In this document: positions 35,289 through 46,922 of the stretch, in pieces
How the letters are laid out: the number at the start of each line of letters is the position of its first letter
Numbering within the stretch: the stretch's first letter is position 1
DNA from: an uncultured Clostridia bacterium
GTDB taxonomy: Bacteria; Bacillota; Clostridia; TANB77; CAG-508
DNA length: 49,598 bases
Assembly (NCBI GenBank): GCA_944386645.1
Contig: CALXBW010000012.1
Span: 1 to 49,598 of the forward strand
Direction of reading: 5' to 3'
Made by a program: the position numbers and the translations under genes
Notes under the pieces: model-generated
Databases searched by the model: none
The model's input: only the letters and a program-made list of their open reading frames with translations
What the model was told of the DNA's origin: nothing

Positions 35289-36599
35289 CTAATCAATAAT
35301 CTCTCCAATAAGGTCATATTCTTTTACACTACTAACTTTACAATTTACAAAATCACCAATATTGTGATTTTGGTCATTTTTTATAAATATTAGTCCATCC
35401 ATATCTGGTACATCCATATATGTCCTTGCAATATAATAACTTTTTTCTTGTGTTATCCCTTCAATTAGTGCAATATATTTTCTTCCAATTTTCTTATTTA
35501 AAATATTAGCAGAAATTATATTTTGCTCTTTCATTATTTTATTCCATCTGCTTTGCTTAGTTTTATAATGTACTTGATTAGTAAACTTCGCTGCTGGTGT
35601 TCCTTCTTCTTTAGAATACATGAACACACCTAATTTATCAAATTTCGTTTCTTTAACCAAATCGAGTAACTCTATAAATTCATCTTCTGTTTCACCAGGG
35701 AATCCAACTATTAATGATGTCCTTAGTATTACATCTGGGATCTCATTTCTAAGTTTTTTCACTAATTCTTTTATATCTTTTCCAGTACTTTTTCTATTCA
35801 TTTTTTTTAGTATATTATCAGATATATGTTGTATTGGTATATCAAAATATTTACATACTTTTTCATTAGCTTTTACCTCATTTATTAATTCTTCTGTTAT
35901 GCTTTCAGGATATGCATATAAAAATCTTACCCATTTTATGCTTTCAATTTCACTTATATCTTTTATTAACTCATGTAATCTTGGTTTACCATATATATCT
36001 ATTCCGTATTTTGTTGTATCTTGTGCTATTATTATTATTTCTTTTACACCTTTTTTAGCTAATTGATTTGCTTCTTTTATTATATCTTCATATTTTCTAC
36101 TAATATATTTTCCTCTTATATATGGTATTGCACAATATGTACAAAAATTACTACATCCTTCCGCTATTTTCAAATATGCAGTTGTATTTCCAGTTGTTAT
36201 TATTCTGTCTAAATAATCTAATTTATCACTATCATACTTCTTATTCATATTAAGCATTTTCTCTATTTTTTCCCAGAATTCATCATACTCGTCTATACTA
36301 ATAAATAAATCTACTTCTGGTAGTAATTTTTCTAAATCCTTTTTATATCTTTGTACTAAGCAACCTGTAGCAACTAGATATTTGCAATTACCAATTTCTT
36401 TATATTTAGCCATCTCTAATATTGTATCTATTGCTTCTTGTTTTGCCGATTCTATAAATCCACATGTGTTAATTATTAAAATATCAGCTTGTGTTTCATC
36501 ATTAACAATTTCAAATTTATTATTTTTTAATAATCCTATCATCATTTCTGTATCTACTAAATTTTTTGAACAACCCAATGAAACAAAACCTACTTTCAT
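35289..36599 (-). CDS. rimO: Ribosomal protein S12 methylthiotransferase
   Basis: Radical-SAM enzyme that adds a methylthio group to the conserved aspartate of S12 (D102 of the rpsL product here). The opening GFVSLGCSKNLVDTE separates it from the tRNA enzyme MiaB. N-terminal cluster cysteines are in SLGC, INTCGF and ATGCLV; the SAM cluster is CSNFCTYC near residue 153; a C-terminal TRAM domain follows. 436 residues, normal. AGGAGG precedes the ATG. Monocistronic. Confidence 0.95.
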   Translation of the reverse strand: MKVGFVSLGCSKNLVDTEMMIGLLKNNKFEIVNDETQADILIINTCGFIESAKQEAIDTILEMAKYKEIGNCKYLVATGCLVQRYKKDLEKLLPEVDLFISIDEYDEFWEKIEKMLNMNKKYDSDKLDYLDRIITTGNTTAYLKIAEGCSNFCTYCAIPYIRGKYISRKYEDIIKEANQLAKKGVKEIIIIAQDTTKYGIDIYGKPRLHELIKDISEIESIKWVRFLYAYPESITEELINEVKANEKVCKYFDIPIQHISDNILKKMNRKSTGKDIKELVKKLRNEIPDVILRTSLIVGFPGETEDEFIELLDLVKETKFDKLGVFMYSKEEGTPAAKFTNQVHYKTKQSRWNKIMKEQNIISANILNKKIGRKYIALIEGITQEKSYYIARTYMDVPDMDGLIFIKNDQNHNIGDFVNCKVSSVKEYDLIGEIID

Positions 36600-36666
36600 A
36601 TTTACCTCCTACAAATGTGCAACTTTCAAGTTACAGTTAATATTTAATATTTCCCTTAATACATAT

Positions 36667-36698
36667 ATTGACTTCTATATAATAATATAGAAGTCAAT
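36667..36698. terminator. Hairpin between the HNH gene and rimO
   Basis: ATTGACTTCTATAT (36667-36680) pairs perfectly with ATATAGAAGTCAAT (36685-36698) around AATA. It lies just after the HNH-like gene stop on the minus strand, though the following T-run is poor. Confidence 0.5.
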
Positions 36699-36703
36699 AA
36701 TAA

Positions 36704-37375
36704 TCATACTATTTTTAAATTTTCAATTATAACAACTGGTATGTTGTTTAATTTTTGTTTTCTAGCTAATTTATATTTCTCAACTCCATCTAATAGATAC
36801 TTTTGACTATTTATTACAATTGGAGTAGTTAAATATTTATACTTATCGTAAAACTCTTTTTCAAATTTTAATTTGTTATTATTTAATTTTACTAAACTTG
36901 TTTTTATTTCCTCTTGTTCTATATTTACATATTCTATCCAATTCTTTGGAATTTTATATGCCATTTCTTTTCTATAAAATTCTATGGATTCTTTTACTTT
37001 TGCTTTTAATTCTAATTTTTGTTTTTTATTAGAATTTATAAATTGTAAATATTCAAATTTAGTCATCATATTACCTTTATTATTATTACATCGCTTACAA
37101 GTAAGTAATAAATTCTGCGGTATTTTTATACCACCTACTTCTTTTGGATATATCCTATTATAATAAATTTCATCAGCTCTCAATATCCGCCCACAATATG
37201 AACAATGTATATTACCATCTATGTCCACTTTTTTTGTTAACATTCTCATTATTTGACCAAATTTAAATTTTCCAATGTTATGATTAAAAATCAGTATTTT
37301 TTTCTTTCTGTCAATACTTAACCCCCTAATATTTATTATATTTTTACAATTTTCCAATGGTAATTTAATAGTCAT
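36704..37375 (-). CDS. HNH-type zinc-finger protein with ParB-like C-terminus
   Basis: The middle follows the HNH layout: C58-x2-C61, a YYNRIYPKEVGG turn at 71-82, then NLLLTCKRCNNNKG with C93 and C96. In active HNH nucleases the turn reads DH-x-x-P; here it is N73-R74, so the general-base histidine is missing. The C-terminal YLLDGVEKYKLARKQKLNNIP (in part) resembles the ParB N-domain pattern LIDGHHRY. Two weak domains thus seem fused. It could bind or cut DNA, or be a structural derivative. 223 residues, AGGAGG before the start, no obvious operon partner. Confidence 0.65.
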   Translation of the reverse strand: MTIKLPLENCKNIINIRGLSIDRKKKILIFNHNIGKFKFGQIMRMLTKKVDIDGNIHCSYCGRILRADEIYYNRIYPKEVGGIKIPQNLLLTCKRCNNNKGNMMTKFEYLQFINSNKKQKLELKAKVKESIEFYRKEMAYKIPKNWIEYVNIEQEEIKTSLVKLNNNKLKFEKEFYDKYKYLTTPIVINSQKYLLDGVEKYKLARKQKLNNIPVVIIENLKIV

Positions 37376-37449
37376 TTTATTACCTCCTAAAGTATATTAA
37401 TACTTTAATATATTACTATATTTTCTATATTATGTCAAGTTAATTTTTA

Positions 37450-38574
37450 TTATTCTTCACTATGACTATACATTTTCTTTCTTGTTATTTCTAATAAATT
37501 TAACTTTGTAAAATCATAAACTTGAATTGTCGATCTATCTTTTCTCATTTCTTCTATTAATATATTCCTTATATTATCTTTGTCCTCATCATTATTCATA
37601 TCAATGTAATCTATTACAATTATTCCACTTATATCTCTTAATCTTATTTGTTTTGCAATTTCTTCTGATGCTTCTTTATTTACTTTAACTACTGTTTCAT
37701 TTAAATTTTTTTTACCTACATATTTTCCAGAATTAACATCTATTACAGTTAATGCTTCAGTCTCTTCAATTATAATAAATCCCCCACATTTTAGCCAAAT
37801 CTTTTTTTGTTTTATTCCTCTTAATATTTTTTCTATATTATAATTTTCAAATATATTTTTATCAATAATTACATTTATATCTTCTTCTAACTCTCTAATA
37901 ATCTTTTTTACAAACAAATATTCTTCTTCATCATCCACAACTATTTTTGTTATGTTTTTATCTGTTAAATCAATTAATATTTTTCTTATCATTGAATCTA
38001 TATTATATACTAAACCTATACTATCACATTTATTATTTAGTATATCATTCCATATTTTTAACAAAGATTGTATATCCTTTTTTATATCTAGTTCTCCTTT
38101 ATTTTCCGCTGCAGTTCTAATTACAGCTCCCATGTTATTTGGTAAAAATTTTTCCGTTATTGTTTTTAATCTATTTCTGTTACCGCAATCGACTATTTTT
38201 TTTGAAATTGTAACAAAATTTACATTTGGAAGTAAAACTACATATTTGCCAGTTATACTAATATTTTTACTTGAAACTTTTGCACTTTTATATTTTGTTT
38301 CATTTCTTTTTATTTGTACTAATATATTTTGTCCCACTTTTAAAGGATAATCTTGTACTATATCTTTAGTATGCATAAAGACATTTCTATTTTCACCAAT
38401 ATCTACAAATACAGCTTCTAATCCCTTTTTAATATTATTTATTTTTCCATTATATATATATCCTATATTTTCTTTTGTATTCATATTTTCATCATATTGC
38501 TCAATTAATTTTCCATTTTCAAAAATCAATATTTTCTTATTATTATTAATCTTACTTATTATTAACTCTAGCAT
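37450..38574 (-). CDS. rng: RNase E/G-family endoribonuclease, short form
   Basis: Processes and degrades RNA by cutting single-stranded AU-rich sites. The N-terminal RNase H-like part holds an S1 domain (about 36-115: GYIYNGKINNIKKGLEAVFVDIGENR in part). The two metal-binding aspartates are in TVIDVNSGK and IIVIDYIDM. The protein ends at residue 374, shortly after KLNLLEITRKKM; the following CPxC zinc-link that joins subunits in RNase E and G is absent. Its start shares one base with the pth stop (TAATG), so the pair is coupled. Confidence 0.88.
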   Translation of the reverse strand: MLELIISKINNNKKILIFENGKLIEQYDENMNTKENIGYIYNGKINNIKKGLEAVFVDIGENRNVFMHTKDIVQDYPLKVGQNILVQIKRNETKYKSAKVSSKNISITGKYVVLLPNVNFVTISKKIVDCGNRNRLKTITEKFLPNNMGAVIRTAAENKGELDIKKDIQSLLKIWNDILNNKCDSIGLVYNIDSMIRKILIDLTDKNITKIVVDDEEEYLFVKKIIRELEEDINVIIDKNIFENYNIEKILRGIKQKKIWLKCGGFIIIEETEALTVIDVNSGKYVGKKNLNETVVKVNKEASEEIAKQIRLRDISGIIVIDYIDMNNDEDKDNIRNILIEEMRKDRSTIQVYDFTKLNLLEITRKKMYSHSEE

Positions 38575-39140
38575 TATTTAGCTCCATTATATTTATTCAT
38601 AGCATAATCTACATCATTTTCTATAATATCAATTATCGCATTTTTAGCTGTTTCTATTCCATGTTGTAAAACTTTATACTCTTCATCTGGAATATATCCT
38701 ATAACATACTCAACTAAAGATTCATCTTCTTTTGGTACTCCTATTCCAACCCTTACTCTTATAAAATCATCAGAATTTAAATAATGAATAACAGATTTCA
38801 TTCCATTATGTGTACCTGGACCACCCTTTTTTCTAATTCTTATTTTTCCAGGCTCTAAATCTATATCATCTGATATAATGATTATTTTATTATTTTCAAT
38901 CTTATAAAAATTTTTAAACTCTATTACACTTTCTCCACTTAGATTCATAAATGTTTGTGGTTTCAATAAAATCACTTTACTATGTCCTATAATTCCACTT
39001 CCATACATTCCCTTAAAGTGATTTCTAGAAATTTCTATATCATAATCTTTAGCAATTTTATTTATAACATCGAACCCCATATTATGTCTTGTCCTACTAT
39101 AATCTTTTTCTGGATTTCCCAGTCCAACTATTAAAAACAT
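38574..39140 (-). CDS. pth: Peptidyl-tRNA hydrolase
   Basis: Frees tRNA from prematurely released peptidyl-tRNA. Motifs: VGLGNPEKDYSRTRHNMGF (catalytic His near 20), FMNLSGE near 65, and SDDIDLEPGKIRIRKKGGPG near 90-109 with the catalytic aspartate, followed by HNGMKS. 188 residues, normal. It precedes the RNase gene and overlaps it by one base. The upstream gap holds repeat family 2. Confidence 0.96.
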   Translation of the reverse strand: MFLIVGLGNPEKDYSRTRHNMGFDVINKIAKDYDIEISRNHFKGMYGSGIIGHSKVILLKPQTFMNLSGESVIEFKNFYKIENNKIIIISDDIDLEPGKIRIRKKGGPGTHNGMKSVIHYLNSDDFIRVRVGIGVPKEDESLVEYVIGYIPDEEYKVLQHGIETAKNAIIDIIENDVDYAMNKYNGAK

Positions 39141-39270
39141 TTATATCAACAATCCTTTCTATTATTATAACTGTATTATTTTATATTTTTTATTTTTAAA
39201 TTTCAATATAAAATTCAAATTTTTATATTACATCTAAAAGTTACAATCTAATAGAATTATATTTCAACAG

Positions 39271-39385
39271 AAAAATCAAATGTACTTTTTATGAAGTAAC
39301 AATTCGTGGGGACCAGCAAGCTTACAGTCTGTTTTACAGACTGTGCGATGCTGGGAGTTACAAATAAAAAATACATTTGATTTTT
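39271..39385 (+). repeat. Dispersed repeat family 2, full copy
   Basis: Inverted ends AAAAATCAAATGTAC and TACATTTGATTTTT enclose GAAGTAAC and GTTACAAAT, a GGGACCAGCAAGCTTAC stretch and a GCGATGCTGGGAG stretch, with a TACAGTCTGTTTTACAGACTG hairpin region in the middle. It lies between pth and pyrG. The inverted relative at 25441 shares almost every base. Confidence 0.85.
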
Positions 39386-39395
39386 CTTGCATTTA

Positions 39396-39439
39396 GTCAA
39401 ATAAGGTATATATAAATATTTATATATACCTTATTTGAC
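39396..39439. repeat. 44-bp perfect palindrome downstream of pyrG
   Basis: The 22 bases from 39396 (GTCAAATAAGGTATATATAA and two more) are followed without a gap by their exact reverse complement. It begins 21 bases after the pyrG stop and directly abuts repeat family 2. It lacks a T-run and so is not a textbook terminator. Confidence 0.75.
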
Positions 39440-39459
39440 GGTCTATTTATATTTCAATC

Positions 39460-41094
<1,635 letters not shown>

Positions 41095-41129
41095 TCATAA
41101 TAATGCTAGAAATACTTAATTTATACAAG

Positions 41130-41188
41130 AAAAAAGTAGATTAAAAAACCTAACCGAAAAATTCGGTTTTTTTTTAATCTACTTTTTT
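41130..41188 (-). terminator. Terminator-like hairpin in the pyrG leader (possible attenuator)
   Basis: On the minus strand AAAAAAGTAGATTAAAAAA pairs with TTTTTTAATCTACTTTTTT, with an inner ACCGAATTTTTCGGT hairpin and a T6 tail. It begins about ten bases after the predicted start point and ends about 70 bases before pyrG. Since the next gene upstream is divergent, it has no other transcript to end in this direction. It can also act on the plus strand. Confidence 0.7.
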
Positions 41189-41203
41189 GATTAATGTATT
41201 TTT

Positions 41204-41232
41204 ATAATACCACTATATTTTTTTTATTTCAA
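41204..41232 (-). promoter_or_regulatory. Predicted promoter of pyrG
   Basis: Minus strand TTGAAA (41232-41227), 17 bases, TATTAT (41209-41204). The start does not carry the GGGC run used for CTP sensing in the Bacillus pyrG leader. Confidence 0.55.
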
Positions 41233-41313
41233 TACCCAATTTACATTTTAATATTGATTTTTTTAAAATTTATATTTATAATTTATATTGAATTTTTATA
41301 TTCTTAATAAGAA

Positions 41314-41353
41314 AAGTGGATATAAGAAAAATCTATTATTTCTATATCCACTT
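41314..41353. repeat. Hairpin in the pyrG-PBP divergent gap
   Basis: AAGTGGATATAAGAAA pairs with TTTCTATATCCACTT with one bulge. The rest of the 455-bp gap (41062-41516) is AT-rich; apart from the pyrG promoter and leader hairpin I see no gene in it. Confidence 0.5.
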
Positions 41354-41516
41354 ATGTATAAAATGTATTTGTCATTATTATACAAATATATATTACTTAA
41401 TTTTAATTTTCTAAGTTTTAAAATTAAACTTTAATTACATATAAGACATCAACTATTTTTGATATACAATAAAATTATATAGAACAATTTTGTTCGAATG
41501 GAGGTTTTAATAATAC

Positions 41517-43761
41517 ATGACAAAAAAAAGAAAAAACTATAAACTAAAAGAAGCTGAAATAGAATTTAGAAAAGGCTTGTCAAAAAAATTAGTTATAGGA
41601 ATTATTATAGTTTTTATTATATTTTTATTACTAACTGTTAAATTATCTTGGATAGATTTTATTAGAGGCGATACATATAAAATGATGGCATATAATCAAC
41701 AAACAATTAATCAAGTTATTAGTCCTAATAGAGGAACTATCTATGATTCAACTGGAAAAGCATTGGCAATAAGTGCAAGTGTAGATACTGTTTCTATTAA
41801 TCCTACTTATATAAAAGCTGAAGATAAAGAAAAAGTTGCAACAGCATTTAGTAATATTCTTGGTCTTGATTATAATACAGTTTTAGAAAAAGTTAATAGT
41901 AATTCGGCTTTTCAAACAATAGCTAGAAAAGTAGAACATGACCAAATAACGCAACTAAAAAGCTGGATGGAAGAAAACAAAATAACAAAAGGAATAAATA
42001 TAGATGAAGATTCTAAACGTTATTATCCATATAATAATGTTGCTTCAAATTTAATTGGTTTTTGTGGTAGTGATAATGTAGGTCTAGCAGGAATTGAATA
42101 TAAATGGAATTCTGTTTTAACTGGTACTCCTGGTAGAATTACTAGTTTAAGAGGTGGAGAATCACAAGAAATACCAAATGACAGTGAACAATACATTGAA
42201 GCCGAAAACGGTAGTGATATAGTTTTAACTATAGATTATCGTCTTCAAACAATTGCAGAAAAATATTTAAAACAAGCTGTTGAAGAAAATAATTGTTCAA
42301 GAGGTGGAAATGTTATAATTATGGATCCTTCTACTGGAGATATAAAAGCAATGGCTACTTATCCAGATTATAATTTAAACACTCCTTCTGAGCCATATAC
42401 AGAAAGTCAAAAAGCAATATACAATTCTTTGACTACTCGTGAAGAACAAATTACTTATTTAGAAGAAATGAGAAAAAATATTGCTGTAAGCAATGGATAT
42501 GAACCAGGTTCTACTTTTAAAATCATTACTGCTGCTATAGGGTTAGAAGAAGGCGTAGTACAAACTGATACAGAAAAAGACTTTATTTGTTCTGGTGGAG
42601 AACAAATATATGATACATATATAAGATGTTGGAAGCATTATGACCCTCATGGTGAGCAAACATTAAGAGAGGCTCTTCAAAATTCGTGCAATCCCGCTTT
42701 CATGCAATTAGGTGCTAGAATTGGTACACGAACACTATATAAATATTATAAAGCTTTTGGTCTTTTTGATAAAACTGGTGTTGAGCTAGCAGGAGAAACA
42801 AACAGTATATTTTATAAAGAAGATGATGTAGGGCCTGTTGATTTAGCCACAATGTCATTTGGTCAAAGGTTTAATATAACTCCTCTTCAATTAATAACTG
42901 CTGTATCTGCTATAGCAAATGATGGTATTTTAATGAAACCTAGAATTGTAAAACAAGTTATTAATACAGACACTGGCGTTGTAACAAATATAGAACCAGA
43001 AAAAGTAAGACAAGTCGTTTCTAAAACTACAGCAGATAAAGTAAAAGATTTATTATATTCTGTTGTAGAAAAACGGAACTGGTAGATATGTTAAAATAGA
43101 TGGATACTCTGTAGGTGGAAAAAGTGGAACATCAGAGCCTATTTATAGTAAAAAAGACGATGGTTATACCTCTTCATTTATTGCTATTTCACCTGTTGAA
43201 AATCCACAACTTGTAGTACTTGTTACATTATATGATCCACAAGCTGGAAAATATCAAGGTGGAGAAACAGCTGGACCTGTTGTTAGGCAAATATTATCTG
43301 AAGCATTACCTTATTTAGGTATTCCTTCAACTAGTACTAATTCATCAGATAACGATTCAAGTTTTGAAACAAATATTTTAACAGATGTTACAGGTAAAAC
43401 ATTTTCAGAAGCTGAAGAAACATTAAAAAATGCTGGATTTAATGTAACATCAAAGTGCAGTGGAGATAAAACAACAAGTATTGTTAAAGAACAAGTTCCA
43501 AAAAGCGGTGTTTCTTTAATACAAGATTCTCAAATTATCTTGTATGATCAAGAAAGCCCAGAAAAAACTACTGTTTCTGTACCTCCTCTTAAAGGTATGA
43601 CAGCAGAGCAAGCAATAAATTCACTTAAATCAAAAAATTTAAATATAAATATTGAAGGTTCAGGAAAAGTTATTTCTCAATCGCCTATAAATGGAACAGA
43701 ACTTGAAGAAGGTTCTATTATAAGTGTAACTTTAATGGATGAAATTAAAGATGCATACTAA
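41517..43761 (+). pseudogene. Class B penicillin-binding protein (SpoVD/FtsI-like) with PASTA repeats, frameshifted
   Basis: Peptidoglycan transpeptidase for septum or spore cortex. One N-terminal membrane helix (25-42) is followed by a dimerisation domain and the transpeptidase domain with STFK at 332-335 and SCN at 390-392. After about residue 518 the frame closes at 43083, and the sequence continues one frame over with GTGRYVKI, the third motif GGKSGTSE, and two PASTA domains (from about 43380 and 43560) to 43761. The span is one base too long for a single frame, and the break lies at an A5 run (about 43072-43076). If real, the enzyme lacks its third motif; a sequencing error is equally likely. 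GGAGG lies 12 bases before the start. Confidence 0.88.
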
Positions 43762-43790
43762 TTATTATTAGATAAAATTAAGTGTATTAA

Positions 43791-43836
43791 ACCCCAGAAA
43801 ATAATATTATATTTACTTTCTGGGGTATTATTTTTC
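43791..43836 (+). terminator. Rho-independent terminator
   Basis: ACCCCAGAAA pairs with TTTCTGGGGT, followed by a T-rich tail. It closes the PBP gene. The remaining ~240 bases before the epimerase hold no gene that I can see. Confidence 0.85.
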
Positions 43837-44073
43837 TATTTCTTTATTATTACATATTCTTTATATTTTTCTTTTAAATAAATTTTATTTATAAATTTAG
43901 ATTTTGATAAACTTTTTTAAATATTTTCTATATTATAATTATTCATACTTCCCCCATAACTTTATTTTTATTGCTTATTATATCATAAAGTTATAAAATA
44001 TACTTTACATTATAAAATCGTATTTGTTATAATTACTATAAATTCCAAAATTCTACAAAAGAGGATGATTTGT

Positions 44074-45108
44074 GTGAAAAAATATTTAATAACAGGCGGA
44101 GCTGGTTTTTACGGCAGTATATTAAAAAAAGATTTACTTAATAATAATTTTTGTGTTAGCATAGATTTAGAAAGCGATAATTATATACATAAAAATCTAG
44201 TAACAATAAAGGGTGATATTAGAAATAAAAATATTTTAGATGAACTTTTCAAAAAGTATAAATTTGATGCTGTATTTCATTGTGCAGCATTACTTGCACA
44301 TGAAATTAAAAATAAAAACGATTTATGGACTGCAAATGTTGATGGAACACAAAATGTTGTTAATTATGCTATAAAATATAATTGTCCAAAATTAATTTTT
44401 ATATCTAGTAATTGCTTATGGGGAAAAAATTTTGAATATAAAGTAACTGAAGAGGAGATTCCAGAACCAATTGAAATATACGGGAAATCAAAGTTGGAAT
44501 GCGAAAAAATACTACTTTCTAATAAAGATAAATTAAATTCCATAATTTTTAGAAGTCCAACAATAATAGATGAAGGAAGATTAGGACTACTTAGTCTATT
44601 ATTTGAATTTATTGATGAAAATAGAAAGGTTCCTATTGTTGGTAATGGAAATAATAAATATCAATTTATTTATGCAAAAGACATGGTTCAAGCAATGAAA
44701 AAAGCTCTAAGCTATGACAAAACTGAAATTTTTAATATTGGATCTGATAATGTAAAATCATTTAATGAAGTATACAAATATGTTATAGATAAATCATCAT
44801 CAAAATCTAAATTAATACATTTTCCTAAAAAAATTACGACCTTATGCATGAAAATCTGTTTTAAACTTGGTATATCTCCACTTGGTCCATACCAATATAA
44901 AATGATTTCTGCAAATTTTGTATTTGATACTACAAAGATTAAAGAAAAATTAGATTTTAAACCAACACTTTCAAATGAAGAAATGCTATATAAGTCATAT
45001 AAATATTATCATGAGAATAGAAAAGAAATAGAACATAGATCAAATGTATCTGCTCATAATAAAAATGCTAAAATGGGGGTTATAAGATTATTAAAATGGA
45101 TGATGTAA
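44074..45108 (+). CDS. NAD-dependent epimerase/dehydratase
   Basis: Extended short-chain dehydrogenase acting on nucleotide sugars. The Rossmann motif is ITGGAGFYGS near the start, the catalytic YGKSKLE is near residue 140, and the sugar-binding C-terminal part follows. The GTG at 44074 lies eight bases after GAGGA; an ATG at 44065 overlaps that site. 344 residues. It overlaps the next gene by 13 bases, so the two probably act together in making a surface glycan. The exact sugar cannot be told. Confidence 0.85.
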   Translation: MKKYLITGGAGFYGSILKKDLLNNNFCVSIDLESDNYIHKNLVTIKGDIRNKNILDELFKKYKFDAVFHCAALLAHEIKNKNDLWTANVDGTQNVVNYAIKYNCPKLIFISSNCLWGKNFEYKVTEEEIPEPIEIYGKSKLECEKILLSNKDKLNSIIFRSPTIIDEGRLGLLSLLFEFIDENRKVPIVGNGNNKYQFIYAKDMVQAMKKALSYDKTEIFNIGSDNVKSFNEVYKYVIDKSSSKSKLIHFPKKITTLCMKICFKLGISPLGPYQYKMISANFVFDTTKIKEKLDFKPTLSNEEMLYKSYKYYHENRKEIEHRSNVSAHNKNAKMGVIRLLKWMM

Positions 45109-46488
45109 AAAAACAAAAATATATACAACTTGCACTAAATAGTGCAATAACATTAATTTTTATTGTACTGTCATTAGTAATAGCAAATTTTCATGAACAT
45201 TGGAGTGATGAGGCACAATCATTTCTTTTAGCAAGGGACAATAATTTTTCAGAAATTTTTTATTACATAAAATACGAAGGTACACCTGCATTATGGGTTA
45301 TAATAATAAAAATATTTATACTATTACGGTGGTACATATGAAAGTTTTTACATATTACCAATTATATTTTCATCCATTGGAGTAGCTATTTTTGAATTTA
45401 AAATAAAAGCTCCATGGTACATAAAACTATTGTTACCATTTACTTATTTTATATTTTTCCAATACTCAATAGTAGCCAGAAGTTATTGTTTAGCTTTTCC
45501 TCTTCTTATGATAATTGCAATTATTTATAACAAAAGATTTGAAAAACCTATTTTATATAGCATAATTTTATTTTTGTTTATGAATATAAGTTTACATACT
45601 CTTGTTATATCTGGTTCTTTATATTTATTGTTTTTAATAGATTTATTTAAGAATAATAAATATAAAGAAAAAAGAAATATTATTGCATGTATAATAATAT
45701 TTTTAGAACTATTAATTACAATGCTATATACTCTCCCTAATAAAGATTGTTCTTTTATAACGCATGGCGGTTCTACTATATGGTATATAATTTCAGAAGC
45801 TACTATTGGAAGTCAGCAAAATGAATATATAGATTTTATAATAGCTCCTATAATTATAGGTATTATAATTTGGGCTATTTCTAAAAATAATAAAGCCAAA
45901 CTTAATACACTAACATTAATTATATTATTAATACCTGTAACTTCTATACTATGTTTAATAACTTGCCATCCTTGGCATATAGGAATAATATTTTTAATTT
46001 TATTTACTTATTTTATTATTACAGGTATGTTAGAAAAAGAAAAAATAATACAATATTTAATGCTAGTAATATGTATAATTCAGATATATTGGTCAGCAAG
46101 CTCTTCTATATATGATGTCAATAATTTATATTCTTCATCAAAAGTTGTGGCAGATTTAATAAAAGAAAATTACGAAGATAGTGTAATATACGGACTTGGT
46201 TACAGCACAACTGCAATACAACCATATTTTGATAAAAACATTTTTTCAAATAGAAATACTGATAAGTCATTTAATTTATGGCAAATAAACAATGGATATT
46301 ATACAGAAGAGGAAATGTTAGAAAAAAAAGCTGATATATATATAATTTCAACATTTTATGTTTTGAATTATACAGATATAATGAAAATATTAGAAAATGA
46401 TGGATATCATGCACAAATGATAAATGGATTTACATTTGTAAAAGATAAAACATATGAAGTTGAAGGATATATTATTTATATAAAATAA
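45096..46488 (+). pseudogene. GT-C-like multipass membrane protein, frameshifted
   Basis: The first 81 residues give a membrane helix and a HEHWSDEAQSFLLARD loop, an acidic motif after helix 1 as in polyprenyl-sugar-using GT-C glycosyltransferases. The frame then closes at 45341, while the next frame continues from about 45320 (YGGTYESFYILPIIFSSIG) through eight or nine helices to 46488. The total is one base too long for one frame. AT-rich homopolymers lie at the break. No catalytic assignment is possible beyond the fold guess. Coupled to the upstream epimerase; a terminator follows. Confidence 0.7.
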
Positions 46489-46522
46489 AAGCTATAAGAT
46501 TTTCACCTTATAGCTTTTATTT
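46487..46522. terminator. Rho-independent terminator (bidirectional)
   Basis: AAAAGCTATAAG pairs with CTTATAGCTTTT, with a T-rich tail. It lies between the GT-C-like gene and the convergent tRNA-fMet. Confidence 0.8.
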
Positions 46523-46527
46523 TATAT

Positions 46528-46603
<76 letters not shown>

Positions 46604-46619
46604 ATGTTCTACTTTTATT

Positions 46620-46648
46620 ATTATACTACTTTATGCTATCAATGTCAA
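46620..46648 (-). promoter_or_regulatory. Predicted promoter of tRNA-fMet
   Basis: Minus strand TTGACA (46648-46643), 17 bases, TATAAT (46625-46620): full consensus. Confidence 0.85.
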
Positions 46649-46922
46649 CACCTGTCTGTACATTCCATATTTTGTATATATTAATATTATATTCTAAAAT
46701 AAAAAAAATATTCCATAAATATTAAAATATTTTTATTTTCTTATTTAAAACTATCAATATTATCTAATTTTTCAATTATATATATTTATTATATTATTTG
46801 TTATAATTGACATATTCATTTCTATATTCTTGTAAACTATTTATTATTTACCGCAACTTCAATTCAAACATAATAACCCTACAAGTACATTTATACAATT
46901 TTTTAAAATATAGAAGTAGAAA

